Shown here in pieces: positions 8,714 to 22,552 of a stretch of 64,000 nucleotides of DNA. The position numbers were made by a program, and so were the translations under genes. The DNA is from Streptomyces griseiscabiei (GTDB taxonomy: Bacteria > Actinomycetota > Actinomycetes > Streptomycetales > Streptomycetaceae). The number at the start of each line of letters is the position of its first letter. Positions within the stretch are counted from its first letter, which is position 1. The stretch is from contig NZ_JAGJBZ010000002.1 in NCBI RefSeq assembly GCF_020010925.1, forward strand, positions 434,001 to 498,000. The letters run 5' to 3'. The notes beneath the pieces are model-generated. The model was not told where the DNA came from, searched no databases, and saw only the letters and a program-made list of their open reading frames with translations.

Positions 8714-9525
8714 ACGGAGCGAGCCGCGAGGCCCTGGCAGCCGCCCGTGAGCGTCTCGACGCGCTGACGGACTCCACGTCCGTGGACGCGACGGTCCTCG
8801 CCGACGAGCTGGCCGCCGTCACCGCGCTGCTCGACCGCGAGGTGTCGCTGCGTCGGGTCATCACCGACCCGGCGCAGTCCGGCGAGGCCAAGGCCGAGCT
8901 GATCGGCCGCATCCTCGGCGGCCAGGTCGGCGCGACCACCGCCGACCTGGTGTCGGGCCTGGTGCGTTCCCGCTGGTCGCAGCCCCGCGACCTGGTGGAC
9001 GCGCTGGAGCAGCTGGCCGATGTCGCCGACCTCACCGCCGCGCAGCAGTCGGGCGCGCTCGACGACGTCGAGGACGAGCTGTTCCGGTTCGGCCGGATCG
9101 TCTCCTCGAACACCGAGCTGCGGGCCGCGCTGACCGACCGTGCCGCCGGTGCCTCCGCCAAGGGCGAGCTGCTGCGCAGCCTGCTCGGCGGCCGCGCCAG
9201 GGCCACCACCGAGCGTCTGGTGACGCGCCTCGTGACCGCGCCGCGTGGACGTAGCCTGGAAGCGGGACTCGACTCGCTGTCCAAGCTCGCCGCGGAGCGC
9301 CGGGACCGTGTGGTCGCCGTCGTCACCTCGGCGGTTCCGCTGAGCGACGCCCAGAAGCGCCGCCTCGGCGCCGCCCTGGCGAAGCTCTACGGCCGCACGA
9401 TGCACCTCAACCTCGATGTGGACCCGGCCGTCGTCGGCGGGATCAGGGTCCAGGTCGGCGACGAGCTGATCAACGGCTCGATCGCGGACCGTCTCGAGGA
9501 CGCCGGCCGCCGCCTGGCGAGCTAG
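8710..9525 (+). CDS. atpH: ATP synthase F1 subunit delta
   Basis: Connects the b-subunit stalk to the top of F1. At 271 residues it is about 90 longer than the E. coli protein, as is usual in actinobacteria where an N-terminal extension precedes the OSCP-type domain. The C-terminal region with GRTMHLNLDVDPAVVGGIRV and the final VGDELINGSIADRLEDAGR is the family signature. The start overlaps the atpF stop. Confidence 0.93.
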   Translation: MNGASREALAAARERLDALTDSTSVDATVLADELAAVTALLDREVSLRRVITDPAQSGEAKAELIGRILGGQVGATTADLVSGLVRSRWSQPRDLVDALEQLADVADLTAAQQSGALDDVEDELFRFGRIVSSNTELRAALTDRAAGASAKGELLRSLLGGRARATTERLVTRLVTAPRGRSLEAGLDSLSKLAAERRDRVVAVVTSAVPLSDAQKRRLGAALAKLYGRTMHLNLDVDPAVVGGIRVQVGDELINGSIADRLEDAGRRLAS

Positions 9526-9660
9526 CACCAAACTTCATAGCAGTACGTACGTATGTCTGCGGCCCGGTTGGGCCGTGCAGAGGATTCACCTCTTTCAGGG
9601 GGGAGTCCCCATCCCCCCAAAGTGAAACTTCGGGCCCAACAAGGAGAGCAGGGAACCCAG

Positions 9661-11256
<1,596 letters not shown>

Positions 11257-11277
11257 CGTAAGGAAGGGACCTGACTC

Positions 11278-13631
<2,354 letters not shown>

Positions 13632-13761
13632 CGCCCGGCGACTTGTGAACAGTGGGGGGCGAGACCACACCTCATGGGGTGCGTCCCGCCCCTCTCTGTA
13701 CTCCCACTAGAATTGACCCAACACCCGGCCGAGGCGCCGGGTGGTGACCCGAGGAGCCACC

Positions 13762-14136
13762 TTGGCTGCTGAGCTGCACGTCGCGCTGGTCGCGGCCGAC
13801 CGAGAGGTCTGGTCCGGCCAGGCCACCCTGGTCGTCGCCCGTACCACGTCCGGCGACATCGGCGTCATGCCCGGTCACCAGCCGCTGCTCGGTGTGCTGG
13901 AGTCGGGCCCGGTGACCATCCGTACCAGTGACGGCGGCACCGTCGTCGTCGCTGTGCACGGCGGTTTCATCTCGTTCGCGGACAACAAGCTGTCCCTGCT
14001 GGCCGAGGTCGCCGAGCTGGCCGACGAGATCGACGTCCAGGGCGCGGAGCGAGAGCTGGAGCGCGCGAAGGCGGAGGGCGACGCCGCCGCCGAGCGCCGC
14101 GCGGATGTACGACTGCGTACGGCGGGTGCGCGCTGA
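13762..14136 (+). CDS. atpC: ATP synthase F1 subunit epsilon
   Basis: Small regulatory subunit at the base of the central stalk, 124 residues, with an N-terminal beta-sandwich (VALVAADREVWSGQATLVVARTT; GVMPGHQPLLGVLESGPV) and a C-terminal helical hairpin rich in Glu/Ala/Arg. The TTG at 13762 is taken as the start because GAGGAG lies five bases upstream and the resulting N-terminus is family-like. It closes the operon: a very strong stem-loop follows 25 bases later. Confidence 0.94.
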   Translation: MAAELHVALVAADREVWSGQATLVVARTTSGDIGVMPGHQPLLGVLESGPVTIRTSDGGTVVVAVHGGFISFADNKLSLLAEVAELADEIDVQGAERELERAKAEGDAAAERRADVRLRTAGAR

Positions 14137-14160
14137 GCGCGGACGTCGTGTGATGCTGTA

Positions 14161-14214
14161 CCTCAGCCGCGGCTGGGTCGGGATGTCCTCATCCCGACCC
14201 AGCCGCGGCTGAGG
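14161..14214 (+). terminator. Perfect 25-bp terminator stem of the atp operon
   Basis: Arms 14161-14185 and 14190-14214 are exact reverse complements with a TCCT loop. A short T-run (GTTTTTTACG) follows at 14224-14234, so this resembles a true intrinsic terminator. Confidence 0.9.
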
Positions 14215-14285
14215 CAAATATGGGTGTTTTTTACGTTCCATTACCTAGCAGGCGCGTTACCTGGGAGACGAGGAGGTCGGTGTCG

Positions 14286-14738
14286 ATGGTCCTCGCTCTG
14301 GCTGTGTGCGGGTCGGTGATCGCGCTCGTGGTGGTGGGGCTCTTCGTCTTCGGACTGCGCCGGCGGCTGATCCAGCGCTCCGGTGGCACCTTCGACTGTT
14401 CCCTGCGCTGGGACGCCCCGGAGAAACCCGGCAGCGACGAGAACGGCAAGGGCTGGGGGTACGGGGTCGCCCGCTACAACGGCGACCGTATCGAGTGGTA
14501 CCGCGTCTTCTCGTACTCGATCCGCCCCCGCCGGGTGCTGGAGCGCTCGGCGATCGAGGTGGCCGGGCGCCGCACCCCCGAGGGCGAGGAGGAGCTGGCG
14601 CTTCTCTCCGACGCCGTGATCCTCGCGTGTCAGCACCGCGGGACCCGGCTGGAACTGGCGATGAGCGAGGACGCGCTGACCGGTTTCCTCGCGTGGCTGG
14701 AGGCAGCCCCGCCCGGTCAGCGCGTCAATGTTGCCTAG
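14286..14738 (+). CDS. DUF2550 membrane-anchored protein
   Basis: Protein of 150 residues with one N-terminal transmembrane helix (VLALAVCGSVIALVVVGLFVFGL) and a cytoplasmic domain starting RRRLIQRSGGTFDCSLRW, the DUF2550 signature. The family is restricted to actinobacteria and regularly sits behind atpC; its function is unknown. AGGAGG at 14271-14276 lies nine bases before the ATG; a GTG at 14280 is an alternative start adding two residues. The strong terminator upstream suggests its own promoter in the short gap, where TTTTTTACG and TTACCTAGC are the only AT-rich stretches. Confidence 0.85.
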   Translation: MVLALAVCGSVIALVVVGLFVFGLRRRLIQRSGGTFDCSLRWDAPEKPGSDENGKGWGYGVARYNGDRIEWYRVFSYSIRPRRVLERSAIEVAGRRTPEGEEELALLSDAVILACQHRGTRLELAMSEDALTGFLAWLEAAPPGQRVNVA

Positions 14739-14755
14739 TCGTTTCTTGTCGTGGG

Positions 14756-16579
<1,824 letters not shown>

Positions 16580-16635
16580 GTGCGCCTCCTTGTGGGGTGT
16601 CGTGAGCATGAGCATGACGTGGCGCAGTGCGGCTG

Positions 16636-16679
16636 AGAATAGAAAGGTCTGGACCATAGGTCAATGGGTCTGGACCAGT
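16636..16679 (-). promoter_or_regulatory. chiC promoter with paired 12-bp direct repeats
   Basis: On the minus strand two near-identical copies, TGGTCCAGACCC (16677-16666) and TGGTCCAGACCT (16656-16645), lie 21 bases apart, two helix turns. Between and after them sit TTGACC (16664-16659) and TATTCT (16641-16636), separated by 17 bases, an excellent -35/-10 pair. This repeat is the known regulatory element of Streptomyces chitinase genes, and the first copy also matches the DasR site ACTGGTCTAGACCAGT at 13 of 16 positions. Confidence 0.88.
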
Positions 16680-16716
16680 GCGCCCGCTCATGACACCCCG
16701 GCGGAGCCCGCCGCCG

Positions 16717-17358
16717 TCAGACCCCCAACTCCTGCGCCAGCACGGCCGCTTGCACCCGGCTCCGCAGATCGAGCTTCCCCAGCAACCGGCTGACGTGTGT
16801 CTTCACCGTCGCCTCGGCCATCCGGAGCCGCCCGGCGATCTCCGCGTTCGACAGCCCCTCGCCCAGACAGGAGAGGACCTCCCGCTCCCGCCGGGTCAGC
16901 GAGTCGAGGACCACCGGATCGACCGTGGGCTCGCGTACGGGCTTGGCGGCGAACTCGGCGATCAGCCGCCGGGTGACCGCCGGGGCGATCAGCCCCTCGC
17001 CGCGCCCCACCGCCCGTACCGCCTCGATGAGGTCCCTCGCCTCCGTGTTCTTCAGCAGGAACCCCGAGGCGCCGGCCCGCAGCGCCCCGAACACATACTC
17101 GTCGAGGTCGAAGGTGGTCAGCACGAGGACGTCGGCCAGCCCCTCCGCGACGACCTGACGGGTCGCCGACACCCCGTCCAGACGCGGCATCTGTACGTCC
17201 ATCAGCACCAGGTCCGGCCGCAGCTCCCGGGCGAGCGCCACCGCACGCTCCCCGTCCGCCGCCTCGCCGACCACCTCGATGTCCGGCGCGCTGCGCAGGA
17301 TGAGCACCAGTCCGGCCCGTACGGCGGACTGGTCCTCGGCGACGAGCACACGGATCAT
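16717..17358 (-). CDS. chiR: NarL/LuxR-type response regulator of the chitinase locus
   Basis: Response regulator of 213 residues: receiver domain with phospho-acceptor Asp54 (LVLMDVQMPRLDG) and switch residues Thr/Lys (LTTFD, FLLKNT), then a LuxR-type helix-turn-helix (LTRREREVLSCLGEGLSNAEIAGRL, ending VKTHVSRLLGKL). It lies between the kinase gene (13 bases upstream) and chiC (137 bases downstream), all on one strand. The same order in S. coelicolor encodes ChiS-ChiR, which controls chiC. The symbol rests on position and family. Confidence 0.85.
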   Translation of the reverse strand: MIRVLVAEDQSAVRAGLVLILRSAPDIEVVGEAADGERAVALARELRPDLVLMDVQMPRLDGVSATRQVVAEGLADVLVLTTFDLDEYVFGALRAGASGFLLKNTEARDLIEAVRAVGRGEGLIAPAVTRRLIAEFAAKPVREPTVDPVVLDSLTRREREVLSCLGEGLSNAEIAGRLRMAEATVKTHVSRLLGKLDLRSRVQAAVLAQELGV

Positions 17359-17371
17359 GCGGGTTCTCCTC

Positions 17372-18559
17372 TCACGTGGGTTCTCTTTCGGTGACGGGGA
17401 GGGCGGCGCCGACCCTCCAGATCTTGGCGTCTCCCGCGCTCTCGGGGCCCGCCTCGAAGGTGCCGCCCAGCAGGGCGACCCGCTCCCGCATCCCGATCAG
17501 GCCGGCACCGGAACCGGGCGCGCTCGGCACGTTCCGGTCGCCGTACGGGCTGGTCACGGCGATGCCCAGGGTGCCGTCGGTCTGCCGCAGCGCGACGGTG
17601 ACCCGGCCGGGGCAGGCGTGCTTCAGGGCGTTGGTCAGCGACTCCTGGACGATGCGGTAGGCCGCCAGTTCGACGGGGGCCGGGAGGGTGGCGCCGTGGT
17701 CGGCGTCGAGGGTGACGTCGAGCCCGTTGGTGCGGGCGGCGTCCACGAGCGCGCCGAGCCCGTCGAGGGTGGGCGCGGCGGACGGCTCGGTGTCGTCGCT
17801 CGAATCGCGCAGGATGCCGATCAGCCGGCGCATCTCGGCGAGCCCCTCGACGCTGTTCTCCCGGATGACCCCGAGGGCCTCCTTGGAGGTGTCCGGGTCG
17901 TCGAGGGAGAGCGCGGCCGTGGAGTGGATCGCGATGGCCGAGAGGTGGTTGGCGACCATGTCGTGCAACTCCCGTGCCATGCGCGCCCGTTCGGATACGA
18001 CGGCCTGGGCGCGGTCCATCTCCGCGAGCAGGGCGGTCTGTTCGGCGCGCAGCCGGGCGGCCTCGGCGGCGTCGCGGTGGTCGCGGACGATCCAGCCGGT
18101 GGCGGCGGGGGTGAAGCCGACCAGTCCGATGACCACCCCGATGAGCAGGGCCTCGGGCCGCTGCCACACCGCGAGCGGGACGACGGTGCCGGCCACCGTC
18201 ATCAGCCCGGCGATCCAGGGGACCCGGCGGGCCGTGGAAGGCCGGCCGTACAGCACGGCCGCGTACACCAGGTCGGTGAACATCAGCAGGGTGAGCAGAT
18301 TGCCCTGGGTGATGGTGTCCAGCGTCAGCGCGGCCCAGCCGACGAGCAGGGCCGTGCGCGGCATGGCGCGGCGCAGGGTCTCGCATACGGCGGTCACCAC
18401 GAGCGGGAGCAGGATCCACCACTGCCCGCCGAGCAGTACGAGCGCATCGTCGGCGGGGCGGGTCGCGAGGCCGAGGCTCCACAGCAGCAGACCCCCGAGG
18501 AGTCCGGCGAGGGCGGCGTACAGGTCGAAGCGGTGGGGGCGGGGCAGTCGTACGGCCAT
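17372..18559 (-). CDS. chiS: Sensor histidine kinase of the chitinase locus
   Basis: Kinase of the HisKA_3/NarX-like class, 395 residues. Five or six N-terminal hydrophobic segments form a membrane sensor without a large extracellular domain. The phospho-acceptor is the His of MARELHDMVANHLSAIAIH, followed by a HATPase with NALKHA and a glycine-rich GSGAGLIGMRERV lid. The ATG at 18559 is preferred because GGAGG lies just upstream; an ATG three codons earlier lacks a ribosome binding site. It probably phosphorylates the adjacent regulator. How chitin fragments would be sensed is not evident. Confidence 0.85.
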   Translation of the reverse strand: MAVRLPRPHRFDLYAALAGLLGGLLLWSLGLATRPADDALVLLGGQWWILLPLVVTAVCETLRRAMPRTALLVGWAALTLDTITQGNLLTLLMFTDLVYAAVLYGRPSTARRVPWIAGLMTVAGTVVPLAVWQRPEALLIGVVIGLVGFTPAATGWIVRDHRDAAEAARLRAEQTALLAEMDRAQAVVSERARMARELHDMVANHLSAIAIHSTAALSLDDPDTSKEALGVIRENSVEGLAEMRRLIGILRDSSDDTEPSAAPTLDGLGALVDAARTNGLDVTLDADHGATLPAPVELAAYRIVQESLTNALKHACPGRVTVALRQTDGTLGIAVTSPYGDRNVPSAPGSGAGLIGMRERVALLGGTFEAGPESAGDAKIWRVGAALPVTEREPT

Positions 18560-18712
18560 GTCCTCCATCCAACACGCCGCGCGCCCCCGCCGCCTGATCC
18601 CCGCGAACGGTCCTGGACTGCATCGTTCGATGTACCGCGACTTCGTCACCGCCGACGACGAAACGGGCGGCGGCGGCCGGGAGCCTGGAAGGGTGACCGA
18701 AAGGAGTGCGTC

Positions 18713-19303
18713 GTGATCGTCGCGTTGATCATCGCCTGTGAGGTCGGCTTCTGGGTGCTGCTGGCGCTGGCCCTGGCCGTCCGCTATCTGCTGAACAAGC
18801 GCCGGGCCAGTGTCGTCCTGCTGCTCTGCGAGCCCGTGCTGGAACTGGTGCTGTTCGTGGTGACCGCGATCGACCTGAAGAACGGCGCCGAGCCGAGCTG
18901 GGAGCACGGGGTGGCGGCCCTCTACATCGGCTTCACCGTGGGGTACGGCCACTACATGATCACGTGGCTGGACGGCCACGCGGCCCACCGCCTGGCCGGC
19001 GGGCCCAAGCCGCAGGGCCCGCCGAAGTACGGCCTGGCCCGCGCCCGGCACGAGGGGAAGCTGTGGACCCGGACGCTGGTGGCGACCGGGGTGGCACTGG
19101 CTCTGCTGCAACTGGCCGTCTGGTACGTCGGCGACGACGGGAACGTCGATTCGCTGAGGTCGTTCCAGTGGGTCGCCCTCCGGGCCGCCGGTATCCACGG
19201 CCTGGTCGCCCTCGCCTACACGATCTGGCCGAAGAAGGAGCCGGACGCCCCGCGGGGCGAGGACCGGGACTCCGGCTACGCGAAGGAGAGGATCGGACGA
19301 TGA
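18713..19303 (+). CDS. Predicted four-helix membrane protein
   Basis: Protein of 196 residues with four hydrophobic helices (about residues 3-23, 31-53, 66-88 and 117-137, with a further weaker segment near 155-175) and a charged C-terminal tail. I do not recognise a named family. AAGGAG lies six bases before the GTG start. It runs divergently from the chiS gene (153 bases apart) and overlaps the following small membrane gene by four bases, so the two probably act together. Confidence 0.7.
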   Translation: MIVALIIACEVGFWVLLALALAVRYLLNKRRASVVLLLCEPVLELVLFVVTAIDLKNGAEPSWEHGVAALYIGFTVGYGHYMITWLDGHAAHRLAGGPKPQGPPKYGLARARHEGKLWTRTLVATGVALALLQLAVWYVGDDGNVDSLRSFQWVALRAAGIHGLVALAYTIWPKKEPDAPRGEDRDSGYAKERIGR

Positions 19304-19509
19304 GCGCCGCGAGGGACAGGGCGTCCGGCCGGGCGACGAGGAACCTGCTGGAAGGGGCCGCCACCTTCGTCACCGGCCTGGTGCTGTGGCTCTTCACCGA
19401 GGGGGTGACGGTCCCGGTCGTCACCCTGACCAAGGTCGGCGTGGTGATGATGTGCGTCGGCGGCGTCCTGCTCGCCACGGGCCTCTACCAGCGGGCGCGC
19501 GGAACGTGA
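19300..19509 (+). CDS. Small two-helix membrane protein (DUF5708-like)
   Basis: Protein of 69 residues with two hydrophobic helices (AATFVTGLVLWLFTEGV and VGVVMMCVGGVLLATGLYQ) and basic ends. It starts with an ATGA overlap on the upstream membrane gene. The pattern resembles DUF5708-type small Streptomyces proteins, but I am not certain. Function unknown. Confidence 0.65.
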   Translation: MSAARDRASGRATRNLLEGAATFVTGLVLWLFTEGVTVPVVTLTKVGVVMMCVGGVLLATGLYQRARGT

Positions 19510-19528
19510 TCCTGGGCCCCGGGCGCGG

Positions 19529-20101
19529 CTAGCGCTCCCCGCCCGGCACCCACAGCACGTCCCCGACCTCCTTGTTCGCGGTCCTCGCGAGGATGAACAG
19601 GAGGTCGGAGAGGCGGTTGAGGTAGGTCGCGGTGAGCGGGTTCATGGTCTCGCCGTGGACCTCCAGCGCGGCCCAGGTCGAGCGCTCGGCCCGCCGTACG
19701 ACCGTGCAGGCCTGGTGCAGCAGGGCCGCGCCGGGGGTGCCGCCGGGCAGGATGAAGGAGCGCAGTTTCTCCAGCTCGCCGTTGAAGCGGTCGCAGTCGG
19801 CCTCCAGCTTGTCGACGTAGAACTGCTCGACCCGCAGCGGAGGGAACTCCGGGTTCTCGGCGACGGGTGTGGACAGGTCGGCACCCACGTCGAACAGGTC
19901 GTTCTGCACCCGTACGAGGACCTTGACGACCTCCTCGTCCAGCCCGCCCAGCGCGATCGCGGTCCCGAGCACCGCGTTGGCCTCATTGGCGTCCGCGTAC
20001 GCCGAGATCCGCGGATCGGTCTTGGACACCCGGCTCATGTCCCCGAGATGCGTGGTGCCCTTGTCGCCGGTCCTGGTGTAGATACGCGTCAGATTGACCA
20101 T
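19529..20101 (-). CDS. Corrinoid (cob(I)alamin) adenosyltransferase, PduO type
   Basis: Transfers the adenosyl group from ATP to cob(I)alamin to make coenzyme B12, 190 residues. The ATP-binding N-terminus TRIYTRTGDKGTT and the conserved segments LVRVQNDLFDVGADL, FILPGG and VVRRAERSTW-like helix are present. Its product is the cofactor of the isobutyryl-CoA mutase encoded further along, and of methylmalonyl-CoA mutase, which MeaB protects. The gene has its own start 250 bases from any divergent gene and is not in an operon with cobalamin synthesis genes here. Confidence 0.94.
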   Translation of the reverse strand: MVNLTRIYTRTGDKGTTHLGDMSRVSKTDPRISAYADANEANAVLGTAIALGGLDEEVVKVLVRVQNDLFDVGADLSTPVAENPEFPPLRVEQFYVDKLEADCDRFNGELEKLRSFILPGGTPGAALLHQACTVVRRAERSTWAALEVHGETMNPLTATYLNRLSDLLFILARTANKEVGDVLWVPGGER

Positions 20102-20114
20102 GCGACCAGCGTAG

Positions 20115-20864
20115 TTACGCCCCGGCCGTCCGGAAGACCCGTGTGCCCACCGTCACGGAGACCGCCGCGAGCCCGAGGGCGACCAGGACGCCGTACAGCA
20201 TGGCCGGGGTGGCGTACGCGCCGACGTACGCGTCACGCATCGCGTCCACCAGATAGCGGAACGGCACGAAGTGGGACAGGACGTCGAGCCAGCCGGGGGC
20301 CAGGGACATCGGGAGCATCAGTCCCGACAGGAGCATCGACGGCATGGTCAGCGCGTTGACCGCCGGGCCGAACTCGTGCTGCGAGCGGGCCCTCATGGCG
20401 AGCGCGTACGACAGCGAGGCGAGCGAGACCGTCAGCAGGGCCACGAAGGCGAAGCCGATCAGGATGCCGGCAAGGGGTGCGCGCAGGCCCATGAGCAGGG
20501 CGGCGAGGACCAGCAGCACCGCCTGGAGGACGAAGACCGCCGTGTCGCGCAGCACCCGGCCCAGCAGCAGGGCGAGCCGGCTCACGGGGGTGACCCGCAT
20601 CCGTTCGATCACCCCCGTCTGCTTTTCGAGGATGACCATGAAGCCCGCGAACGAGGCCCCGAACAGGGCCAGTTGCAGCAGCAGCCCGGGCACGAGCACC
20701 TGCCAGGAGGTGCCCCGTGAGCCGAGCGGGACGTCGGTGAGCAGCGGACCGAAGAAGAGCAGATACAGCAGCGGCATCAGCACGCCGAACAGCATCGCGA
20801 AGCGGGAGCGCAGGGTCTGCCGGGCGTACCGCCCGAAGATCAGCGCGGTGTCGTGAAGAAGCAT
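20115..20864 (-). CDS. ABC-2 type transporter permease (DrrB-like)
   Basis: Membrane subunit of a drug-type ABC exporter, 249 residues, six hydrophobic segments, with the ABC-2 signature around LVPGLLLQLALFG and the cytoplasmic loop EKQTGVIERMRVTPVSRLALLLGRVLRD. It follows its ATPase gene by 33 bases. With the divergent TetR gene beyond the ATPase gene, the set looks like a self-regulated efflux system; the substrate is unknown. Confidence 0.88.
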   Translation of the reverse strand: MLLHDTALIFGRYARQTLRSRFAMLFGVLMPLLYLLFFGPLLTDVPLGSRGTSWQVLVPGLLLQLALFGASFAGFMVILEKQTGVIERMRVTPVSRLALLLGRVLRDTAVFVLQAVLLVLAALLMGLRAPLAGILIGFAFVALLTVSLASLSYALAMRARSQHEFGPAVNALTMPSMLLSGLMLPMSLAPGWLDVLSHFVPFRYLVDAMRDAYVGAYATPAMLYGVLVALGLAAVSVTVGTRVFRTAGA

Positions 20865-20897
20865 CGAAGTCCTCGGACGGGTGACAGGGGCCGGGCC

Positions 20898-21680
20898 CTA
20901 GACGGCCACGGGGGTGGTGTCGGCGGGGGAGGGGCCCCGTCCGGTGATGGCCAGGAAGGTGTCCTGGAGCGTGGCGTCGACCGAGCCGCCGTGCCTCAGC
21001 TTGAGCGCGCTCGGGGTGTCGTCGGCCACGACCAGGCCCTGGTCGACGACGACGATCCGGTCGGCGAGGGCGTCCGCCTCGTCGAGGTAATGGGTCGTCA
21101 GGAAGACCGTGGTGCCGTGCTCGTCGCGCAGTCGGCGGACCGACTCCCAGAGGTCGGCGCGGCTCGCGGGGTCCAGCCCCGTCGTCGGCTCGTCCAGGAA
21201 GAGGACTCGGGGCCGGTGGGTGAGCGCCATCGCGATGTCGAGGCGGCGCCGCTGGCCGCCGGAGAGTGTGGCGCACCTGCGGTCCAGCAGCTCGGTGAGG
21301 TCCAGTTCGCGGGCCAACTCCCGGGCGCGCTCGATGGCCTGGCTCTTCGTCAGCCGGTAGAGCCGCCCCTGGGTGACCAGCTCCTCCCGCACGGTGATCT
21401 GCGGATCCACCCCGCCCGACTGCGCCACATAGCCGCAGGCCCGGCGCACCCCGGCGGGGTCGGTCGCCAGATCGTGGCCCGCGACCGTGGCGGCGCCGCC
21501 GGTCGGCGGAAGCAGAGTCGTGAGCATCCGCAGGGTCGTCGTCTTCCCGGCGCCGTTGGGTCCGAGGAGCCCGAGGATCTCACCGGGCCGGACGGTCAGA
21601 TCGATTCCGCGCACTGCCTCGACGGGGCCGCGCCTGGTCTGGAAGGTACGGCTCAGTCCGGCCGTACTGATGATGGGCAT
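20898..21680 (-). CDS. ABC transporter ATP-binding protein (DrrA-like)
   Basis: Energising subunit of 260 residues. Walker A is GPNGAGKTT, the signature motif LSGGQRRRLDIAMAL, Walker B VLFLDEPTTGLD, with the H-loop TTHYLDEAD. Daunorubicin-resistance-type ATPases have the same layout, including a short C-terminal extension (about residues 225-260). It pairs with the permease gene immediately downstream. The start lies 101 bases from the divergent TetR gene. Confidence 0.92.
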   Translation of the reverse strand: MPIISTAGLSRTFQTRRGPVEAVRGIDLTVRPGEILGLLGPNGAGKTTTLRMLTTLLPPTGGAATVAGHDLATDPAGVRRACGYVAQSGGVDPQITVREELVTQGRLYRLTKSQAIERARELARELDLTELLDRRCATLSGGQRRRLDIAMALTHRPRVLFLDEPTTGLDPASRADLWESVRRLRDEHGTTVFLTTHYLDEADALADRIVVVDQGLVVADDTPSALKLRHGGSVDATLQDTFLAITGRGPSPADTTPVAV

Positions 21681-21781
21681 GACCCCAGAAAAACAGAGTC
21701 ACTTAAATTTTGCAATGCCACCAAGTTTTCATGGTCCCCAGAAAATCGTCGCCGACCGGCGCGGCGACCTACGATGTGCCC
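21681..21781. promoter_or_regulatory. AT-rich divergent promoter region of the exporter and TetR gene
   Basis: This 101-base gap between the ATPase gene and the TetR gene is far more AT-rich than its surroundings (ACTTAAATTTTGCAATG, AAGTTTTCATGG). The halves ACTT (21701-21704) and AAGT face each other across about 20 bases and could form part of a TetR operator. TACGAT at 21770-21775, seven bases before the TetR ATG, fits a -10 element of a leaderless transcript. Confidence 0.45.
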
Positions 21782-22423
21782 ATGGCAGAGGGGCTCAGGG
21801 AGCGCAAGAAGCGCGAGACGAGGCAGCGGATCTCGGACATCGCCACCGGGCTGTTCCTGGAGCACGGGTTCGTGACCGTGACCATCGCGGAGGTGGCCGA
21901 CGCGGCCGATGTCTCCGTCAACACGGTCTACAACTACTTCCCCGCGAAGGAGGACCTCTTCTTCGACCGCAGCGCGGGCATCGTCGACCGGCTCGCCCGC
22001 TGGGTGCGCGCCCGCGACCGGGGTGAGTCGGCCGTCGCCGCCGTCCTGCGCGAACTGCGCGAAGAGGTCGAGGCCGTCTCGCCGCGCGTCGGTCTGATGG
22101 AGGGTTACGACCGGTTCATGAAGGCCATCCACGAGGCGCCCGCCCTGCGGTCCCGGCTCTGGAGCATCCAGCAGGAGGTCCAGGACAACCTGGAGGCGGC
22201 CCTGCGCGAGGAGAGCGGCGCCGCCCCCGGTGACTCCCTGCCGACGCTGATCGCCGGTCAGATCAACTGGGTCCACCAGACGGTGATGGCCGTCATCGGG
22301 CGCGAGATGCTCGCGGGGCGCAATCCGGACGAAGTGTCCCGAGAGGTGCTTCTTCTCCTGGACGACATGGAGGGCCTGTTGAGCGAGCGGGTCCTCAACT
22401 ACGCCGTACGACCCTCCGAGTGA
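21782..22423 (+). CDS. TetR/AcrR family transcriptional regulator
   Basis: Protein of 213 residues with an N-terminal TetR helix-turn-helix (about residues 8-55: RKKRETRQRISDIATGLFLEHG, then IAEVADAADVSVNTVYNYF). The C-terminal ligand-binding half is variable. It is divergent from the DrrAB-like exporter genes and most likely represses them. No ribosome binding site precedes the ATG; TACGAT ends six bases upstream, so the mRNA may be leaderless. Confidence 0.9.
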   Translation: MAEGLRERKKRETRQRISDIATGLFLEHGFVTVTIAEVADAADVSVNTVYNYFPAKEDLFFDRSAGIVDRLARWVRARDRGESAVAAVLRELREEVEAVSPRVGLMEGYDRFMKAIHEAPALRSRLWSIQQEVQDNLEAALREESGAAPGDSLPTLIAGQINWVHQTVMAVIGREMLAGRNPDEVSREVLLLLDDMEGLLSERVLNYAVRPSE

Positions 22424-22552
22424 GTCCCGGTGGTGTGATGTCCGCCCCTTGAGACGTGACTCGCGTTACTAAGCGGTCACACGGCCCCTCACGAGCGCTA
22501 GTGTCCGCCGGAGAGGTAACCCATCGACAGCGCGTACCAGGGGAGTCGCACA

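Noticed and set aside
20115..22423. Drug-type ABC exporter plus TetR as the edge of an antibiotic cluster
   Set aside because: No biosynthetic enzymes of polyketide, peptide or terpene type are nearby; it is a stand-alone efflux set.
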